Part shown: piece after piece, positions 26,332 through 35,969 of the stretch
Layout: every line of letters starts with the position of its first letter
How positions within the stretch are numbered: the first letter of the stretch is position 1
Source: Acinetobacter sp. XS-4
GTDB lineage: Bacteria; Pseudomonadota; Gammaproteobacteria; Pseudomonadales; Moraxellaceae
Reading direction: 5' to 3'
Length of the DNA stretch: 64,000 nucleotides
Assembly: GCF_023920705.1 (NCBI RefSeq)
Contig: NZ_CP094657.1
Span: forward strand, 2,914,001 to 2,978,000
The notes under the pieces: model-generated
Database searches by the model: none
Told to the model about the DNA's origin: nothing
What the model saw: only the letters and a program-made list of their open reading frames with translations
Program-made: the position numbers and the translations under genes

Positions 26332-27918
26332 TTAAATTTGAGCCTGACTTAATTGCCCATTGACTAGACGAGTAATCTGTAGCGGATTACTATCTTTTAA
26401 GGCATCAGGTAATAAAACTTGTGGCGTATTTTGGAAACATACCGGACGCAAGAAGCGCTCAATTGCTCCCGTACCGACCGAAGTTCCACGCGCATCACTG
26501 GTTGCAGGGAAAGGGCCACCATGTACCATGGCATCAGACACTTCAACTCCTGTCGGGAAGCCATTAAACAATACACGACCCGCTTTACCAGTTAACAAAT
26601 GAAGAAGCTCACCAGCTTCAGATAATTCATTTTCATCACCAATAATCGTTGCCGTAAGCTGTCCACCTAAAGCTTCAATCCCTTTCAACAAAGTTGCTTC
26701 GTCTTCTACGCCAATCACAATCGACATTGGCCCGAAAACTTCATGTTGTAGTTTTGCGTTGCCTGACAATAAAACAGATTGGTCCGCTTTAAATAGATGT
26801 GCTTTTGCTTGAGAAACTAGCTCAGCTTCTTGACCTGTCGCAACTACTTCAAAACCAACTTCACTGTTTAAAGCATCAATACCTTGACGGTAGCTTTTTA
26901 AAGTACCTTCATTCAGCATGACCTGTGGCACAGCTTTTTGCGTGCTTTCAACTAAAGCTGCTACGAAACTGTCAAATTCAGGACCTTGTACGCCTAAAAT
27001 TAACCCTGGTTTTGTACAGAACTGGCCACATCCCATATTAAACGAAGCAACAGTTTCCTGAGCGATTTGTTCACCACGTGAATTAAGCGCTTGAGATAAA
27101 ACCACGACTGGGTTCACACTCGACATTTCCGCAAAGAATGGAATCGGCTGAGGACGACTCTGCGCAAGGTTATAAAGCGCCATCCCACCCTCAAGAGATC
27201 CTGTAAAACCAGCTGCTTGAATGAGCGGATGTTCTACCAAGTTTGCGCCAATACGAGCGCCAAAAATCATGTTGAATGTGCCTTTAGGCATATCACAAAC
27301 TTCAATTGCTTTTTCAATGGCTTCTGCAACAAGCTCGGCAGTCGCCATATGGCCAGAGTGTGCTTTAAAAACAACCGGACATCCTGCTGCTAAAGCAGCT
27401 ACGGTATCACCGCCCGCAGTTGAAAATGCTAGTGGGAAATTACTCGCGCCAAACACAGCAACCGGTCCTACCCCTACTTTGTATTGACGCAAATCAACAC
27501 GTGGCAAAGGCTTACGTTCTGGCAATGCCACATCAATACGAGCACCGTAAAAATCACCACGACGTAAGAGTTCAGCAAACAGTCGAAGTTGGCCAGTAAC
27601 ACGACCTGTTTCCCCTTGAAGACGAGCAAGTGGCAAGCCTGTTTCAAGTGAAGCGACTTCTTGTAAGTTCGCGCCTAATGCTTCAATTTGGCGAGCAATT
27701 TCTTCAAGAAAAGAGGCGCGTTGCTCTTGAGATGTTTGGCTATAAACTAAAAAAGCATGATGCGCAGCTTGAGCAGCTTGATCCACTTCTTCAAGTGTTG
27801 CCTGACTAAATACATAGCCTGTTGGCTGATAGTCTTTTGCACCCACACTTTCTAGAGCGGGTGCATTTGCAGCAACGCGCTGACCATTAATAAACTGCCC
27901 ACCGTTATTTTTACTCAT
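26332..27918 (-). CDS. 2-oxoglutarate semialdehyde (2,5-dioxovalerate) dehydrogenase
   Basis: A 528-residue NADP-type aldehyde dehydrogenase that converts 2,5-dioxovalerate to 2-oxoglutarate, the last step of the aldarate pathway. It shows VFGASNFPLAFSTAGGDTVA near residue 155 (cofactor region) and the catalytic Cys in FNMGCGQFCTKPG near 295. The long form with FLRPVCFQN near the C-terminus is typical of this subgroup. It follows kdgD by 30 bases and forms an operon with it. The route is the alternative D-glucarate pathway described for Acinetobacter. The stop lies just before a strong terminator. Confidence 0.88.
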   Translation of the reverse strand: MSKNNGGQFINGQRVAANAPALESVGAKDYQPTGYVFSQATLEEVDQAAQAAHHAFLVYSQTSQEQRASFLEEIARQIEALGANLQEVASLETGLPLARLQGETGRVTGQLRLFAELLRRGDFYGARIDVALPERKPLPRVDLRQYKVGVGPVAVFGASNFPLAFSTAGGDTVAALAAGCPVVFKAHSGHMATAELVAEAIEKAIEVCDMPKGTFNMIFGARIGANLVEHPLIQAAGFTGSLEGGMALYNLAQSRPQPIPFFAEMSSVNPVVVLSQALNSRGEQIAQETVASFNMGCGQFCTKPGLILGVQGPEFDSFVAALVESTQKAVPQVMLNEGTLKSYRQGIDALNSEVGFEVVATGQEAELVSQAKAHLFKADQSVLLSGNAKLQHEVFGPMSIVIGVEDEATLLKGIEALGGQLTATIIGDENELSEAGELLHLLTGKAGRVLFNGFPTGVEVSDAMVHGGPFPATSDARGTSVGTGAIERFLRPVCFQNTPQVLLPDALKDSNPLQITRLVNGQLSQAQI

Positions 27919-27948
27919 TTTAAAGCTCCAATACCTAAACAGTTAGAA

Positions 27949-28860
27949 TTATTGCGGACCAAGTGTCGCAATGAGGGCAGCCAAATCTTCATAGTCTGCT
28001 TGAGTTAAATCACTTAATGGTGGACGCACTGGACCTGCATCGTGCCCAACAATTTTGGCACCTGCTTTAATCATACTTACTGCATAACCCGATTTACGGT
28101 CGCGAATTTTAATCAGTGGCAAAAAGAAATCTTTAATTAAACGATTCGTTGTTTCAAAGTCATCACTGCGAAGCGCGTTATAAAACTCCATTGCAGTCTT
28201 TGGAATAAAGTTAAATACAGCCGACGAATAAACTGGACAACCTAAGGCTTTATATGGTGCTGCAAAAACTTCTGCTGTTGGCAAACCACCTAGATATGAC
28301 AAACGATCACCCATCGTTTGAGTCACTGCTGTCATCATATCGATTTGACCAGAGCTGTCTTTAAATCCAATTAAGTTCGGACACATCTCAGTTAACTTTT
28401 GAATTGAATCGAGATTTAATCTTGAAATGCTACGGTTATAAAAAATTACGCCAAAATCTACTGAGTTACATACTTGCTTAACGTGTTCAACTAAACCTTC
28501 TTGGCTTGCTTCAGTTAAATAATGCGGCATTAACAAAATACCGTGTGCACCTAAGCGCTCTGCTTCTTTTGCCTGCTCAATCGCTTGACGTGTCGGACCA
28601 CCTGCCCCAGCAATAATCGGTACACTACCTTTACAAGTGTCAACCGCTGTTTTAATCACGTCAGAGTATTCATTTCCAGTTAACGAGAAAAACTCGCCTG
28701 TACCACCCGCAGCAAATAAAGCACTTGCGCCATAAGGTGCCAACCATTCAAGACGTTTTGCATACGAAGATTTATTAAAGTCCCCATTTTGGTCAAAGTC
28801 GGTCACCGGAAAAGAAAGAAGACCATCAGAAACAATGTTTTTTAACTCAAGAGCATCCAT
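27949..28860 (-). CDS. kdgD: 5-dehydro-4-deoxyglucarate dehydratase
   Basis: A 303-residue member of the DapA/N-acetylneuraminate-lyase family. It dehydrates and decarboxylates 5-keto-4-deoxyglucarate to 2,5-dioxovalerate. The Schiff-base lysine is in [10 protein letters not shown] near 184, with IFYNRS near 147 and GGTGEFFSL near 52. The frame is open to 28896, but the start at 28858-28860 gives the usual length of about 303 residues, and an operator-like site at 28891-28905 would otherwise overlap the start codon. Confidence 0.88.
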   Translation of the reverse strand: MDALELKNIVSDGLLSFPVTDFDQNGDFNKSSYAKRLEWLAPYGASALFAAGGTGEFFSLTGNEYSDVIKTAVDTCKGSVPIIAGAGGPTRQAIEQAKEAERLGAHGILLMPHYLTEASQEGLVEHVKQVCNSVDFGVIFYNRSISRLNLDSIQKLTEMCPNLIGFKDSSGQIDMMTAVTQTMGDRLSYLGGLPTAEVFAAPYKALGCPVYSSAVFNFIPKTAMEFYNALRSDDFETTNRLIKDFFLPLIKIRDRKSGYAVSMIKAGAKIVGHDAGPVRPPLSDLTQADYEDLAALIATLGPQ

Positions 28861-28890
28861 TAGAAAATATCCATACACGTTTATGTTGTC

Positions 28891-28905
28891 AGACATCTTA
28901 CATCA
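28891..28905. promoter_or_regulatory. GntR operator candidate upstream of kdgD
   Basis: AGACATCTTACATCA matches the two sites in the gudD-gudP spacer (shared pattern GAnnTCnTACnnCn) and lies 30 bases upstream of the preferred kdgD start. Confidence 0.5.
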
Positions 28906-29047
28906 TAAATTTTATTTTAATCAATATATTTTCCTCTGAAAAATTAATTTTTTTAAAAAGATAAAAGTTTATTACCAAAAAACACTTAACAAATTGTTTT
29001 ATAAAATATTATTGAAAAATCTTAATTTCACAGCTAATCGTTAGACA

Positions 29048-29073
29048 TAAAAAAAGCTGTCCATATGGACAGC
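29048..29073 (-). terminator. Terminator after gudD
   Basis: GCTGTCCATATGGACAGC is a perfect palindrome, and the minus strand continues into a T-run. It ends gudD and makes kdgD a separate unit. Confidence 0.85.
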
Positions 29074-29125
29074 AAAGAATAAAAACAATTCAAAAAGCGA
29101 ATTATTCAAACATATCGATAAAACA

Positions 29126-30460
29126 TTAACGAACCAAACATGGCTTTTTATTATTAAATGACCAATTTGGTATTAAAAATTGCATCGCATCGGCATCATT
29201 ACGAGCCCCTAAACCTTTTAATTTATAGAGTTCATGCGCTTGGTTAATTCGGTCCCAGTCCAGCTCGACACCAAGTCCTGGAGCTGTTGGCACCTGAATT
29301 TTACCGTCCTTAATTTCAAGCGGCGCTTTAGTCAATTGATCTGTCCCTTCTTGCCAAATCCAGTGCGTATCAATTGCCGTTACCTTACCTACCGCAGCGG
29401 CTGCAACATGGGTAAACATAGCAAGTGAAATATCAAAGTGATTATTAGAATGTGAACCCCACGTTAAGTTATACATATTGCAGAGCTGTGAAACTCGAAC
29501 CGAGCCTTCCAATGTCCAAAAATGTGGATCAGCTAAAGGAATATCAACAGCTTGCAGTTGAATACTATGCGACATTTCTCGCCAGTCGGTAGCAATCATG
29601 TTGGTCGCAGTGGGTAAACCTGTTGCACGTTTAAACTCGGCCATAATTTCGCGGCTTGAATAACCTTGTTCTGCACCGCACGGGTCTTCTGCGTAGGCCA
29701 ACACGCCTTTCAGATGTTTGCCTAAAGCAATTGCTTCATCTAAAAACCATGCTCCGTTTGGATCAAGTGTCACACGTGCTTCTGGAAAACGGCGCGCAAT
29801 TGCAGTAACAGCTTCAGCTTCTTGTTCGCCCTGTAACACTCCACCTTTTAACTTAAAGTCTTTAAACCCATAACGGTCATAAGAAGCTTCTGCTAAACGC
29901 TGCACTGCCTCAGGTGTTAATGCTTTTTCATGACGGACTTTATACCAGTCATGATGATGATTTGTAGAAGTTGCATAGTCTAATGACGTCTGTTTTTGGT
30001 CACCGATAAAGAATAAATATCCCAATACTTCAACTTCACTACGTTGCTGACCTTCACCTAATAAGCTTGCAACATTTACATTTAAATGCTTACCAAGCAA
30101 ATCAAGCAATGCCGACTCATAAGCAGTTACAACATGAATTGTGGTCCGTAAATCAAAGGTTTGATTGCCTCGTCCACCACTGTCACGATCAGCAAAAGTT
30201 TGCTGAATTTTTTTAAGTAGATTTTTATATTCACCAATCGGCTGCCCTTCTATCAAGGCTTTAGCATCATTTAATGTCGCTAAAATTTTTTCTCCCCCAG
30301 GAATTTCACCTACCCCAATATTTCCAGAGTTATCTTCGATAATGAGTATATTACGAGTGAAATAAGGTCCATGGGCACCACTCAAATTGAGCAGCATGCT
30401 GTCATGTCCAGCAACAGGAATTGCTCGAATTGATTTAACGATAGGTGTAGAGGTCGCCAT
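29126..30460 (-). CDS. gudD: Glucarate dehydratase
   Basis: A 444-residue enolase-superfamily enzyme that dehydrates D-glucarate (and idarate) to 5-keto-4-deoxyglucarate. Visible are GLGARNDAD near the C-terminus, the KLKGG motif with the general-base lysine near 205, DPNGAW near 233, and TNMIATDW near 285. AAGGAGT precedes the ATG. It diverges from the transporter gene gudP; the 286-base spacer holds two operator-like sites. Length and motifs agree with GudD. Confidence 0.92.
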   Translation of the reverse strand: MATSTPIVKSIRAIPVAGHDSMLLNLSGAHGPYFTRNILIIEDNSGNIGVGEIPGGEKILATLNDAKALIEGQPIGEYKNLLKKIQQTFADRDSGGRGNQTFDLRTTIHVVTAYESALLDLLGKHLNVNVASLLGEGQQRSEVEVLGYLFFIGDQKQTSLDYATSTNHHHDWYKVRHEKALTPEAVQRLAEASYDRYGFKDFKLKGGVLQGEQEAEAVTAIARRFPEARVTLDPNGAWFLDEAIALGKHLKGVLAYAEDPCGAEQGYSSREIMAEFKRATGLPTATNMIATDWREMSHSIQLQAVDIPLADPHFWTLEGSVRVSQLCNMYNLTWGSHSNNHFDISLAMFTHVAAAAVGKVTAIDTHWIWQEGTDQLTKAPLEIKDGKIQVPTAPGLGVELDWDRINQAHELYKLKGLGARNDADAMQFLIPNWSFNNKKPCLVR

Positions 30461-30512
30461 TAAAAATACTCCTTGGCATTTTGATACTATTTTTTCATGA
30501 TCAAAACTTATA

Positions 30513-30527
30513 AGACATCATACGACT
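30513..30527. promoter_or_regulatory. GntR operator candidate near gudD
   Basis: AGACATCATACGACT shares GAnnTCATACnnCT with the site at 30595 and lies 53 bases upstream of gudD. Confidence 0.5.
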
Positions 30528-30594
30528 TGTCAATATAAACCCGTATAAAAATTATTTTTCGACCCTACTTGCCAAAATAATATTTTTAATCATA

Positions 30595-30609
30595 TGATGT
30601 CATACATCT
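30595..30609. promoter_or_regulatory. GntR operator candidate near gudP
   Basis: TGATGTCATACATCT contains the palindrome GATGT-CAT-ACATC and the GTnnnAC core common in FadR-type operators. Confidence 0.55.
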
Positions 30610-30746
30610 AAAGACGCGGTTTTAGAACTAGGACTATAGAGTAGATACAAAATTCCGTTTTCTCATCTATTCTATCGATGAATTTGACATGACGTCACCT
30701 ATTTCACGGATATGCAAATAGGTCGATTATTAAAAAGAGTTTGTAT

Positions 30747-32111
30747 ATGGATAATCTGCAAACAAATATTGCTGCCGTTAGCCAGCAACGAGCGAAACAT
30801 AATAAGACGCGCTATTACATTTTAGCGATGGTTTTTTTAGTCACTTCATTAAATTACGGTGATCGGGCAACACTTTCAATGGCTGCTGCCCCAATGTCTC
30901 AAGAACTGGGATTAAGCACAGTGACCATGGGATATATCTTCTCTGCATTTGGCTGGGCTTATGTTATTGGTCAAATTCCAGGTGGCTGGTTACTCGACAA
31001 GTTCGGCGCTCGAAGAGTTTATTTCTGGAGCATTATACTCTGGTCTTTTTTCACTATTCTCTTGGGTTTTGTTGATATTTTAGGTTCTATTCCTCTCATT
31101 ATCGCCTCATTATTTCTTTTACGTTTCTTGGTTGGATTATCTGAAAGTCCAGCATTTCCGGGCAATAGCCAGATTGTAGCAGCTTGGTTCCCAACTAAAG
31201 AACGTGGAACTGCCGCAGCAATATTTAACTCAGCTCAATATTTTGCAACTGTTATATTTGCACCATTCATGGGATGGCTAGTTGCACATGTTCACTGGCA
31301 ATCTGTTTTTTGGATTATGGGCGGATTAGGCATTGTGATTGCTTTCATCTGGTTAAAAGTCATCTATAGTCCAGAAAAACACCCTACTATTAATTCAAAT
31401 GAGTTCAAATATTTACAAGCAGGCGGTGCTATTACTAGCATGGGTGAAAATCAGCTTAAAGTTGCTGATGAAAACAACAAGATGAATTTTAAAAATATTA
31501 AAAAGCTGCTTTCTTCTCGTATGCTTCTAGGTATTTTTATCGCTCAGTATTGTATTACCTGCTTAACCTATTTCTTTCTAACTTGGTTCCCTGTCTACCT
31601 TGTAAAAGAACGCCACATGTCAATTTTAGAGGCTGGTTTTGCAGCTGTATTACCGGCACTTTGTGGATTTATTGGTGGCGTATTAGGGGGAGTAATTTCC
31701 GATAAACTTATCAAGATGAACAAGTCTCTAACCTTTTCGCGTAAATTTCCCATTATTTTTGGCATGTTGTTATCAACCAGTATTGTGGTTTGTAACTATG
31801 TCGATTCGCAAACAGCTATCTTGTTCTTTATGTCGCTCGCCTTTTTTGGCAAAGGTTTTGGTGCATTAGGTTGGGCAGTGATGTCTGATGTTGCACCGAA
31901 AGAAATGGTTGGTTTGTCGGGTGGATTATTTAATACCTTCGGCAATACTGCAGGCATTGTTATCCCTATTGTTATTGGCTATATCATCAACTCGACAGGT
32001 TCTTTCAATGGCGCACTGGTTTTTGTAGGTATACATGCTGTCATCGCAATTATTTGCTACCTCTTTATGGTCGGCAAAATCCAGCGCTTCGAGTTAAAAC
32101 CTACCTCTTAA
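30747..32111 (+). CDS. gudP: MFS glucarate/galactarate transporter
   Basis: A 454-residue major-facilitator permease of the anion:cation symporter family. About twelve hydrophobic segments are visible, with the first-helix motif TSLNYGDRATLSMAAAPM typical of GudP/GarP proteins and GWLLDKFGARRVYF in the helix 2-3 loop. The start is ATG 30747, with AAGAG upstream; an in-frame TTG at 30741 is less likely. It lies upstream of garD in the same direction and so imports the aldarates that GudD and GarD consume. Confidence 0.88.
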   Translation: MDNLQTNIAAVSQQRAKHNKTRYYILAMVFLVTSLNYGDRATLSMAAAPMSQELGLSTVTMGYIFSAFGWAYVIGQIPGGWLLDKFGARRVYFWSIILWSFFTILLGFVDILGSIPLIIASLFLLRFLVGLSESPAFPGNSQIVAAWFPTKERGTAAAIFNSAQYFATVIFAPFMGWLVAHVHWQSVFWIMGGLGIVIAFIWLKVIYSPEKHPTINSNEFKYLQAGGAITSMGENQLKVADENNKMNFKNIKKLLSSRMLLGIFIAQYCITCLTYFFLTWFPVYLVKERHMSILEAGFAAVLPALCGFIGGVLGGVISDKLIKMNKSLTFSRKFPIIFGMLLSTSIVVCNYVDSQTAILFFMSLAFFGKGFGALGWAVMSDVAPKEMVGLSGGLFNTFGNTAGIVIPIVIGYIINSTGSFNGALVFVGIHAVIAIICYLFMVGKIQRFELKPTS

Positions 32112-32183
32112 AAATGCTTCGCTATAACGCTTAAAAAAATTATGCGTTATAGCCCTCTCTTCAAATGTATACAAGGAACGATC

Positions 32184-33731
32184 ATGCTGAAGCCTCTCCT
32201 CATAAAAATTAGTCCTCTCGATAATGTAGCCATTGTCGTCAATGACGGCGGCTTACCACCCTCTACACATATTGAAGAACATCAACTCACCTTGGTTGAT
32301 GATGTACCACAAGGACACAAAGTTTTATTAGAGTCATTAAAACAAGGTGAAGCAATTGTTCGTTATGGGGAAATTATTGGTTATGCCAATAAAGATTTAC
32401 TTGCAGGTTGTTGGGTGAATGAAGCCGTTACTCAAATGCCTGAGGCACCTGAACTAGATGATCTTGAGTTAGCAACTCGTCCTGATCCAATGCTTCCTGC
32501 TCTTAGTGGATATACATTTAAAGGCTATAAAAATAAGGATGGCAGCGTCGGCACAAAAAATATTTTAGGGATTACAACCAGTGTTAACTGTGTCGAAGGT
32601 ATCGTCGATTATGTCGTTAAAATTATTGAACGTGATTTACTTCCTAAATATCCAAATGTAGATGGTGTGGTCGGGTTAAACCATTTATACGGCTGTGGTG
32701 TCGCAATTGATGCACCTGCTGCAATTGTTCCTATTCGTACAATTCATAATCTTGCACTCAACCCTAATTTTGGTGGAGAAATTATGGTTGTGAGTCTGGG
32801 CTGTGAAAAAATGCAACCCGAACGACTTTTAAATATTCCTAAAGAAAACAAATATATTCCCCTAGCAAATGAAGATATTATTCAGTTGCAAGATGAACGG
32901 CATCATGGTTTTGAAAGTATGGTGAACCATATTTTAACCGTGGCAGAACAACATCTTGAAAAGCTTAATCAACGTACTCGAGAAGAAGTTCCAGCTTCTA
33001 ATTTGGTTGTAGGAATGCAATGTGGCGGGAGTGATGCATTTTCTGGAGTCACCTCGAACCCTGCCGTTGGTTTCGCAGCTGACCTGATTGTGCAATGTGG
33101 CGGTACCGTCATGTTCTCTGAAGTCACAGAAGTCCGTGATGGTATTCATCTACTCACTCCACGTGCAGCAAATGAACAAGTTGCCAAAGATTTAATTCGG
33201 GAAATGAAATGGTACGACGACTACTTAGCAGCAGGCCAAGTAGACCGAAGTGCCAATACAACACCGGGTAATAAAAAAGGTGGACTGAATAACATTGTAG
33301 AAAAAGCGATGGGATCGATTGCCAAATCGGGCCGCTCACCTATTGTAGAGGTTCTCGCACCGGGCCAAAGACCGACAAAAAAAGGATTAATTTTTGCGGC
33401 AACGCCTTCGAGTGACTTTATCTGTGGTACACAGCAAATGGCATCGGGTATTACCGTTCAAGTATTTACCACAGGCCGCGGTACGCCCTACGGGCTGGCA
33501 GCAGTGCCGGTCATTAAAATGGCAAGCAGAAACAATATTGCAAACCGTTGGTATGACCTGATCGACATCAGTGCTGGTGATATTGCCATTGGGAAGAAAA
33601 CTATTGAAGAAGTGGGCTGGGAACTTTTTGAACTGATTTTACAAGTGGCGAGTGGTGAACAACAAACGTGGTCGGACCGTTGGGGTATTCATAACTCACT
33701 TGCTGTATTTAACCCAGCCCCAGTGACCTAA
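32184..33731 (+). CDS. garD: Galactarate dehydratase
   Basis: A 515-residue UxaA/GarD-family dehydratase that converts meso-galactarate to 5-keto-4-deoxyglucarate, joining the glucarate route at KdgD. It has a small N-terminal SAF-like region (about 1-90), then [20 protein letters not shown] near 120, [16 protein letters not shown] near 280 and a C-terminal [18 protein letters not shown] near 430. AAGGAACGATC precedes ATG 32184; the frame is open to 32142 without a better site. It follows gudP by 72 bases. Confidence 0.9.
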   Translation: MLKPLLIKISPLDNVAIVVNDGGLPPSTHIEEHQLTLVDDVPQGHKVLLESLKQGEAIVRYGEIIGYANKDLLAGCWVNEAVTQMPEAPELDDLELATRPDPMLPALSGYTFKGYKNKDGSVGTKNILGITTSVNCVEGIVDYVVKIIERDLLPKYPNVDGVVGLNHLYGCGVAIDAPAAIVPIRTIHNLALNPNFGGEIMVVSLGCEKMQPERLLNIPKENKYIPLANEDIIQLQDERHHGFESMVNHILTVAEQHLEKLNQRTREEVPASNLVVGMQCGGSDAFSGVTSNPAVGFAADLIVQCGGTVMFSEVTEVRDGIHLLTPRAANEQVAKDLIREMKWYDDYLAAGQVDRSANTTPGNKKGGLNNIVEKAMGSIAKSGRSPIVEVLAPGQRPTKKGLIFAATPSSDFICGTQQMASGITVQVFTTGRGTPYGLAAVPVIKMASRNNIANRWYDLIDISAGDIAIGKKTIEEVGWELFELILQVASGEQQTWSDRWGIHNSLAVFNPAPVT

Positions 33732-33739
33732 TAAGGTTT

Positions 33740-33768
33740 AAAAGATGAGGTATATCCCCTCATCTTTT
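33740..33768 (+). terminator. Intrinsic terminator after garD
   Basis: AAAAGATGAGG and CCTCATCTTTTT form an 11-bp stem with a T-run. Confidence 0.85.
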
Positions 33769-33857
33769 TCACATTTCCCACATTAATTACGACACATTTC
33801 ACCAAAACTTAACATCACTGCTAAAATAACATCGAAAATTAAGAACTGTATTTCTCT

Positions 33858-34754
33858 ATGCAAAATCAGACTGCTCCAAATCTACCCTCGACTCAACTTG
33901 GAAAAGCATTGCTTTGTCTTATGACATCAGCATTATTATTTTCCATTATGGGGGTATGCATTCGTTTTGCTTCGCAAACAGTGGACAATGCGACCGTCGT
34001 GTTTTTTAGAAATGCAGTAGGTTTATTTATTTTTATTCCTATGCTTTTAAAGCAGGGCTTAGACTTCGTTAAAACCGATAAACTGTGGATGCACACTTGG
34101 CGAAGTCTAGTGGGTCTTGCTGCAATGTATGGTTTTTTCTATGCAATTGCGAACTTAAAACTATCAAATGCTATGGTTTTTAGTTACTCATCTCCTATCT
34201 TTATTCCACTCATTGCATGGCTCTTCTTAAAAGAAAAAATTACTAAATCGATGATTTTTGCTGCTGTGATTGGACTCGTTGGGGTTTTATTTGTCGCTAA
34301 GCCCGACCAAGGTTTATTTAATGCATTATCTTTTATTGGATTGGGCGCATGCTTTTTATCAGCAATGGCTTTTGTGACTGTAAGAGCTTTAACCAGTACA
34401 GAGCCGCCTGAGCGTATCGTTTTTTATTTCTGTATTTTTGGTAGTTTAATTTCATCTATTCCAATGTTCTGGCATTGGCGCATTTTCACTTGGCATGAAC
34501 TGGCCCTGCTCATTGCCGCAGGACTTTTAGCAAACATTAGCCAACTATTTATGTCTTATGCTTATAGCTTAGCGCCAGCAGGACAAATTGGCCCCATGAA
34601 TTACATTGCTATTATTTTTGCAGGAATATGGGGATTTGTTTTTTGGCATGAATTACCAGATTTATTCAGTATTATCGGCATATTTATTATTTTATTTGCC
34701 ATATTGCTCTGTAATCCATTTTTGCAGAAAAAGTTACTCTCTCGCTTTAAATAG
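33858..34754 (+). CDS. EamA/DMT-family membrane transporter
   Basis: A 298-residue protein with ten predicted membrane helices in two EamA repeats. Marks include SALLFSIMGVCIRFASQTV in the first helix, a first-repeat end near IPLIAWLFLKEKITKSMIF, and a second EamA unit ending near FAGIWGFVFWHELPD. Members export or exchange metabolites such as amino acids and nucleosides; the substrate here is unknown. Its stop is only 15 bases from the converging AraC gene, and no terminator is visible between them. Confidence 0.85.
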   Translation: MQNQTAPNLPSTQLGKALLCLMTSALLFSIMGVCIRFASQTVDNATVVFFRNAVGLFIFIPMLLKQGLDFVKTDKLWMHTWRSLVGLAAMYGFFYAIANLKLSNAMVFSYSSPIFIPLIAWLFLKEKITKSMIFAAVIGLVGVLFVAKPDQGLFNALSFIGLGACFLSAMAFVTVRALTSTEPPERIVFYFCIFGSLISSIPMFWHWRIFTWHELALLIAAGLLANISQLFMSYAYSLAPAGQIGPMNYIAIIFAGIWGFVFWHELPDLFSIIGIFIILFAILLCNPFLQKKLLSRFK

Positions 34755-34769
34755 CAGACAAACCTGATT

Positions 34770-35840
34770 CTAATTTAGGTACTGTATTCGATACTCATTT
34801 GGTGAAATGCCTGTCCAATGACGATAGGCTTTTCTAAAATTAGAAGTATCTGAAAAGCCAATTCTTTCGGCAATTTCATCTACGGTTAAAGTTGTTTCTC
34901 GCAAATATTCATCCGCAAGACGGCGCCGAGTTTCATCTAATAACTCCTGATAAGTTAAATCAAAACCTGCCAAGCGCCGATGTAAGGTTCGCTTTGAGAT
35001 ATGTAACCGTTCAGCCATTTCTTGAGCTGATGGAAAAAGCCCCGTTCCATCCAATAATATTAAACGAATCGTTTTTACTAACTCGGGTTCTTCAGCTACT
35101 GCTGCACCTAACATCCGCTCACAAAATGACTTACACATGTCCGCAGTAATCGGGTTGGCATTTGGGCAAGGTACTTCGAGCCATTTTAAATCAAAGTGCC
35201 ATTGCATTACCCCAGCATTAAACTGAACGGGACAATGAAACACTTTTTCATATTCTTCTGCATAGTCAGGTGCTGGATAGGGCAATAAAAGCTTCTTCGC
35301 TTGAAATGGTCCTTCAAGCACCCGTTCGATTAAGGTTTGCATAGAGCTAAACCAAAACTCGCACACTAAAGGTAGAAGCGTACCAAGCGCAATAATGTCC
35401 TGCCCTTCAAAAACGGCAGCGTCATCTCGCACATAGAATGACTTCTTTAAAATAGGCCCTGCAAGTTTAATATGTCGAATGCCAAGCTCTACCGCTTGTC
35501 TAAAATTACGCGAAGAATATAGTGCGTAACCATACACCCCAAAATCTGACAAGCGCTGCTTTTGCCCTGCACGTAGTCCAATTAATGGATCGTGAGATAG
35601 TTTTTGAATATTTTGAAATAGTTGAATTTTTTGAACTTGGGAAATATATAAAGAGGATTGATTCATCGTATCTGGCGAAATATTTGTGCCTGATAGAACA
35701 TCTGATATTGAATGGCCTTGCAAACCCATTTCATCAAATAAACTGGTCAAACCTAGCAAATATGTATTCGAACCTAAGGATGTATTATCATAATTTCCTT
35801 CGATAACAACATTTGTATTTTTATAAAGATTATTAGGCAT
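34770..35840 (-). CDS. AraC-family transcriptional regulator
   Basis: A 356-residue regulator with an N-terminal Arabinose_bd-type domain (LSDFGVYGYALYSSRNFRQA near 95) and a C-terminal double helix-turn-helix (AERLHISKRTLHRRLAGFDL near 275; VDEIAERIGFSDTSNFRKAY near 318). It diverges from the aldehyde dehydrogenase at 35970 across a spacer of about 130 bases and is its likely regulator. It has the same domain plan as the truncated regulator at the left edge of the window. The ligand is unknown. Confidence 0.87.
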   Translation of the reverse strand: MPNNLYKNTNVVIEGNYDNTSLGSNTYLLGLTSLFDEMGLQGHSISDVLSGTNISPDTMNQSSLYISQVQKIQLFQNIQKLSHDPLIGLRAGQKQRLSDFGVYGYALYSSRNFRQAVELGIRHIKLAGPILKKSFYVRDDAAVFEGQDIIALGTLLPLVCEFWFSSMQTLIERVLEGPFQAKKLLLPYPAPDYAEEYEKVFHCPVQFNAGVMQWHFDLKWLEVPCPNANPITADMCKSFCERMLGAAVAEEPELVKTIRLILLDGTGLFPSAQEMAERLHISKRTLHRRLAGFDLTYQELLDETRRRLADEYLRETTLTVDEIAERIGFSDTSNFRKAYRHWTGISPNEYRIQYLN

Positions 35841-35969
35841 CTAACTCGCACCATCCCTAGAGTGACATGCATAATGGCACTAAACTACCTCTTGTTGTCT
35901 CAATTTAACATCGACCATACGACGCTTCAAGCATAAAGTATCATAAGCAAAAGTATGGAAGGAACGATA

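Larger units (their letters stand above)
30461..30746. promoter_or_regulatory. gudD-gudP divergent control region
   Basis: A 286-base spacer between divergent genes. It contains the two related 15-base sites at 30513 and 30595, a TTGACA box at 30684-30689, and an overlapping TGACGTCA palindrome at 30690-30697. No coding sequence is evident. Confidence 0.65.
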
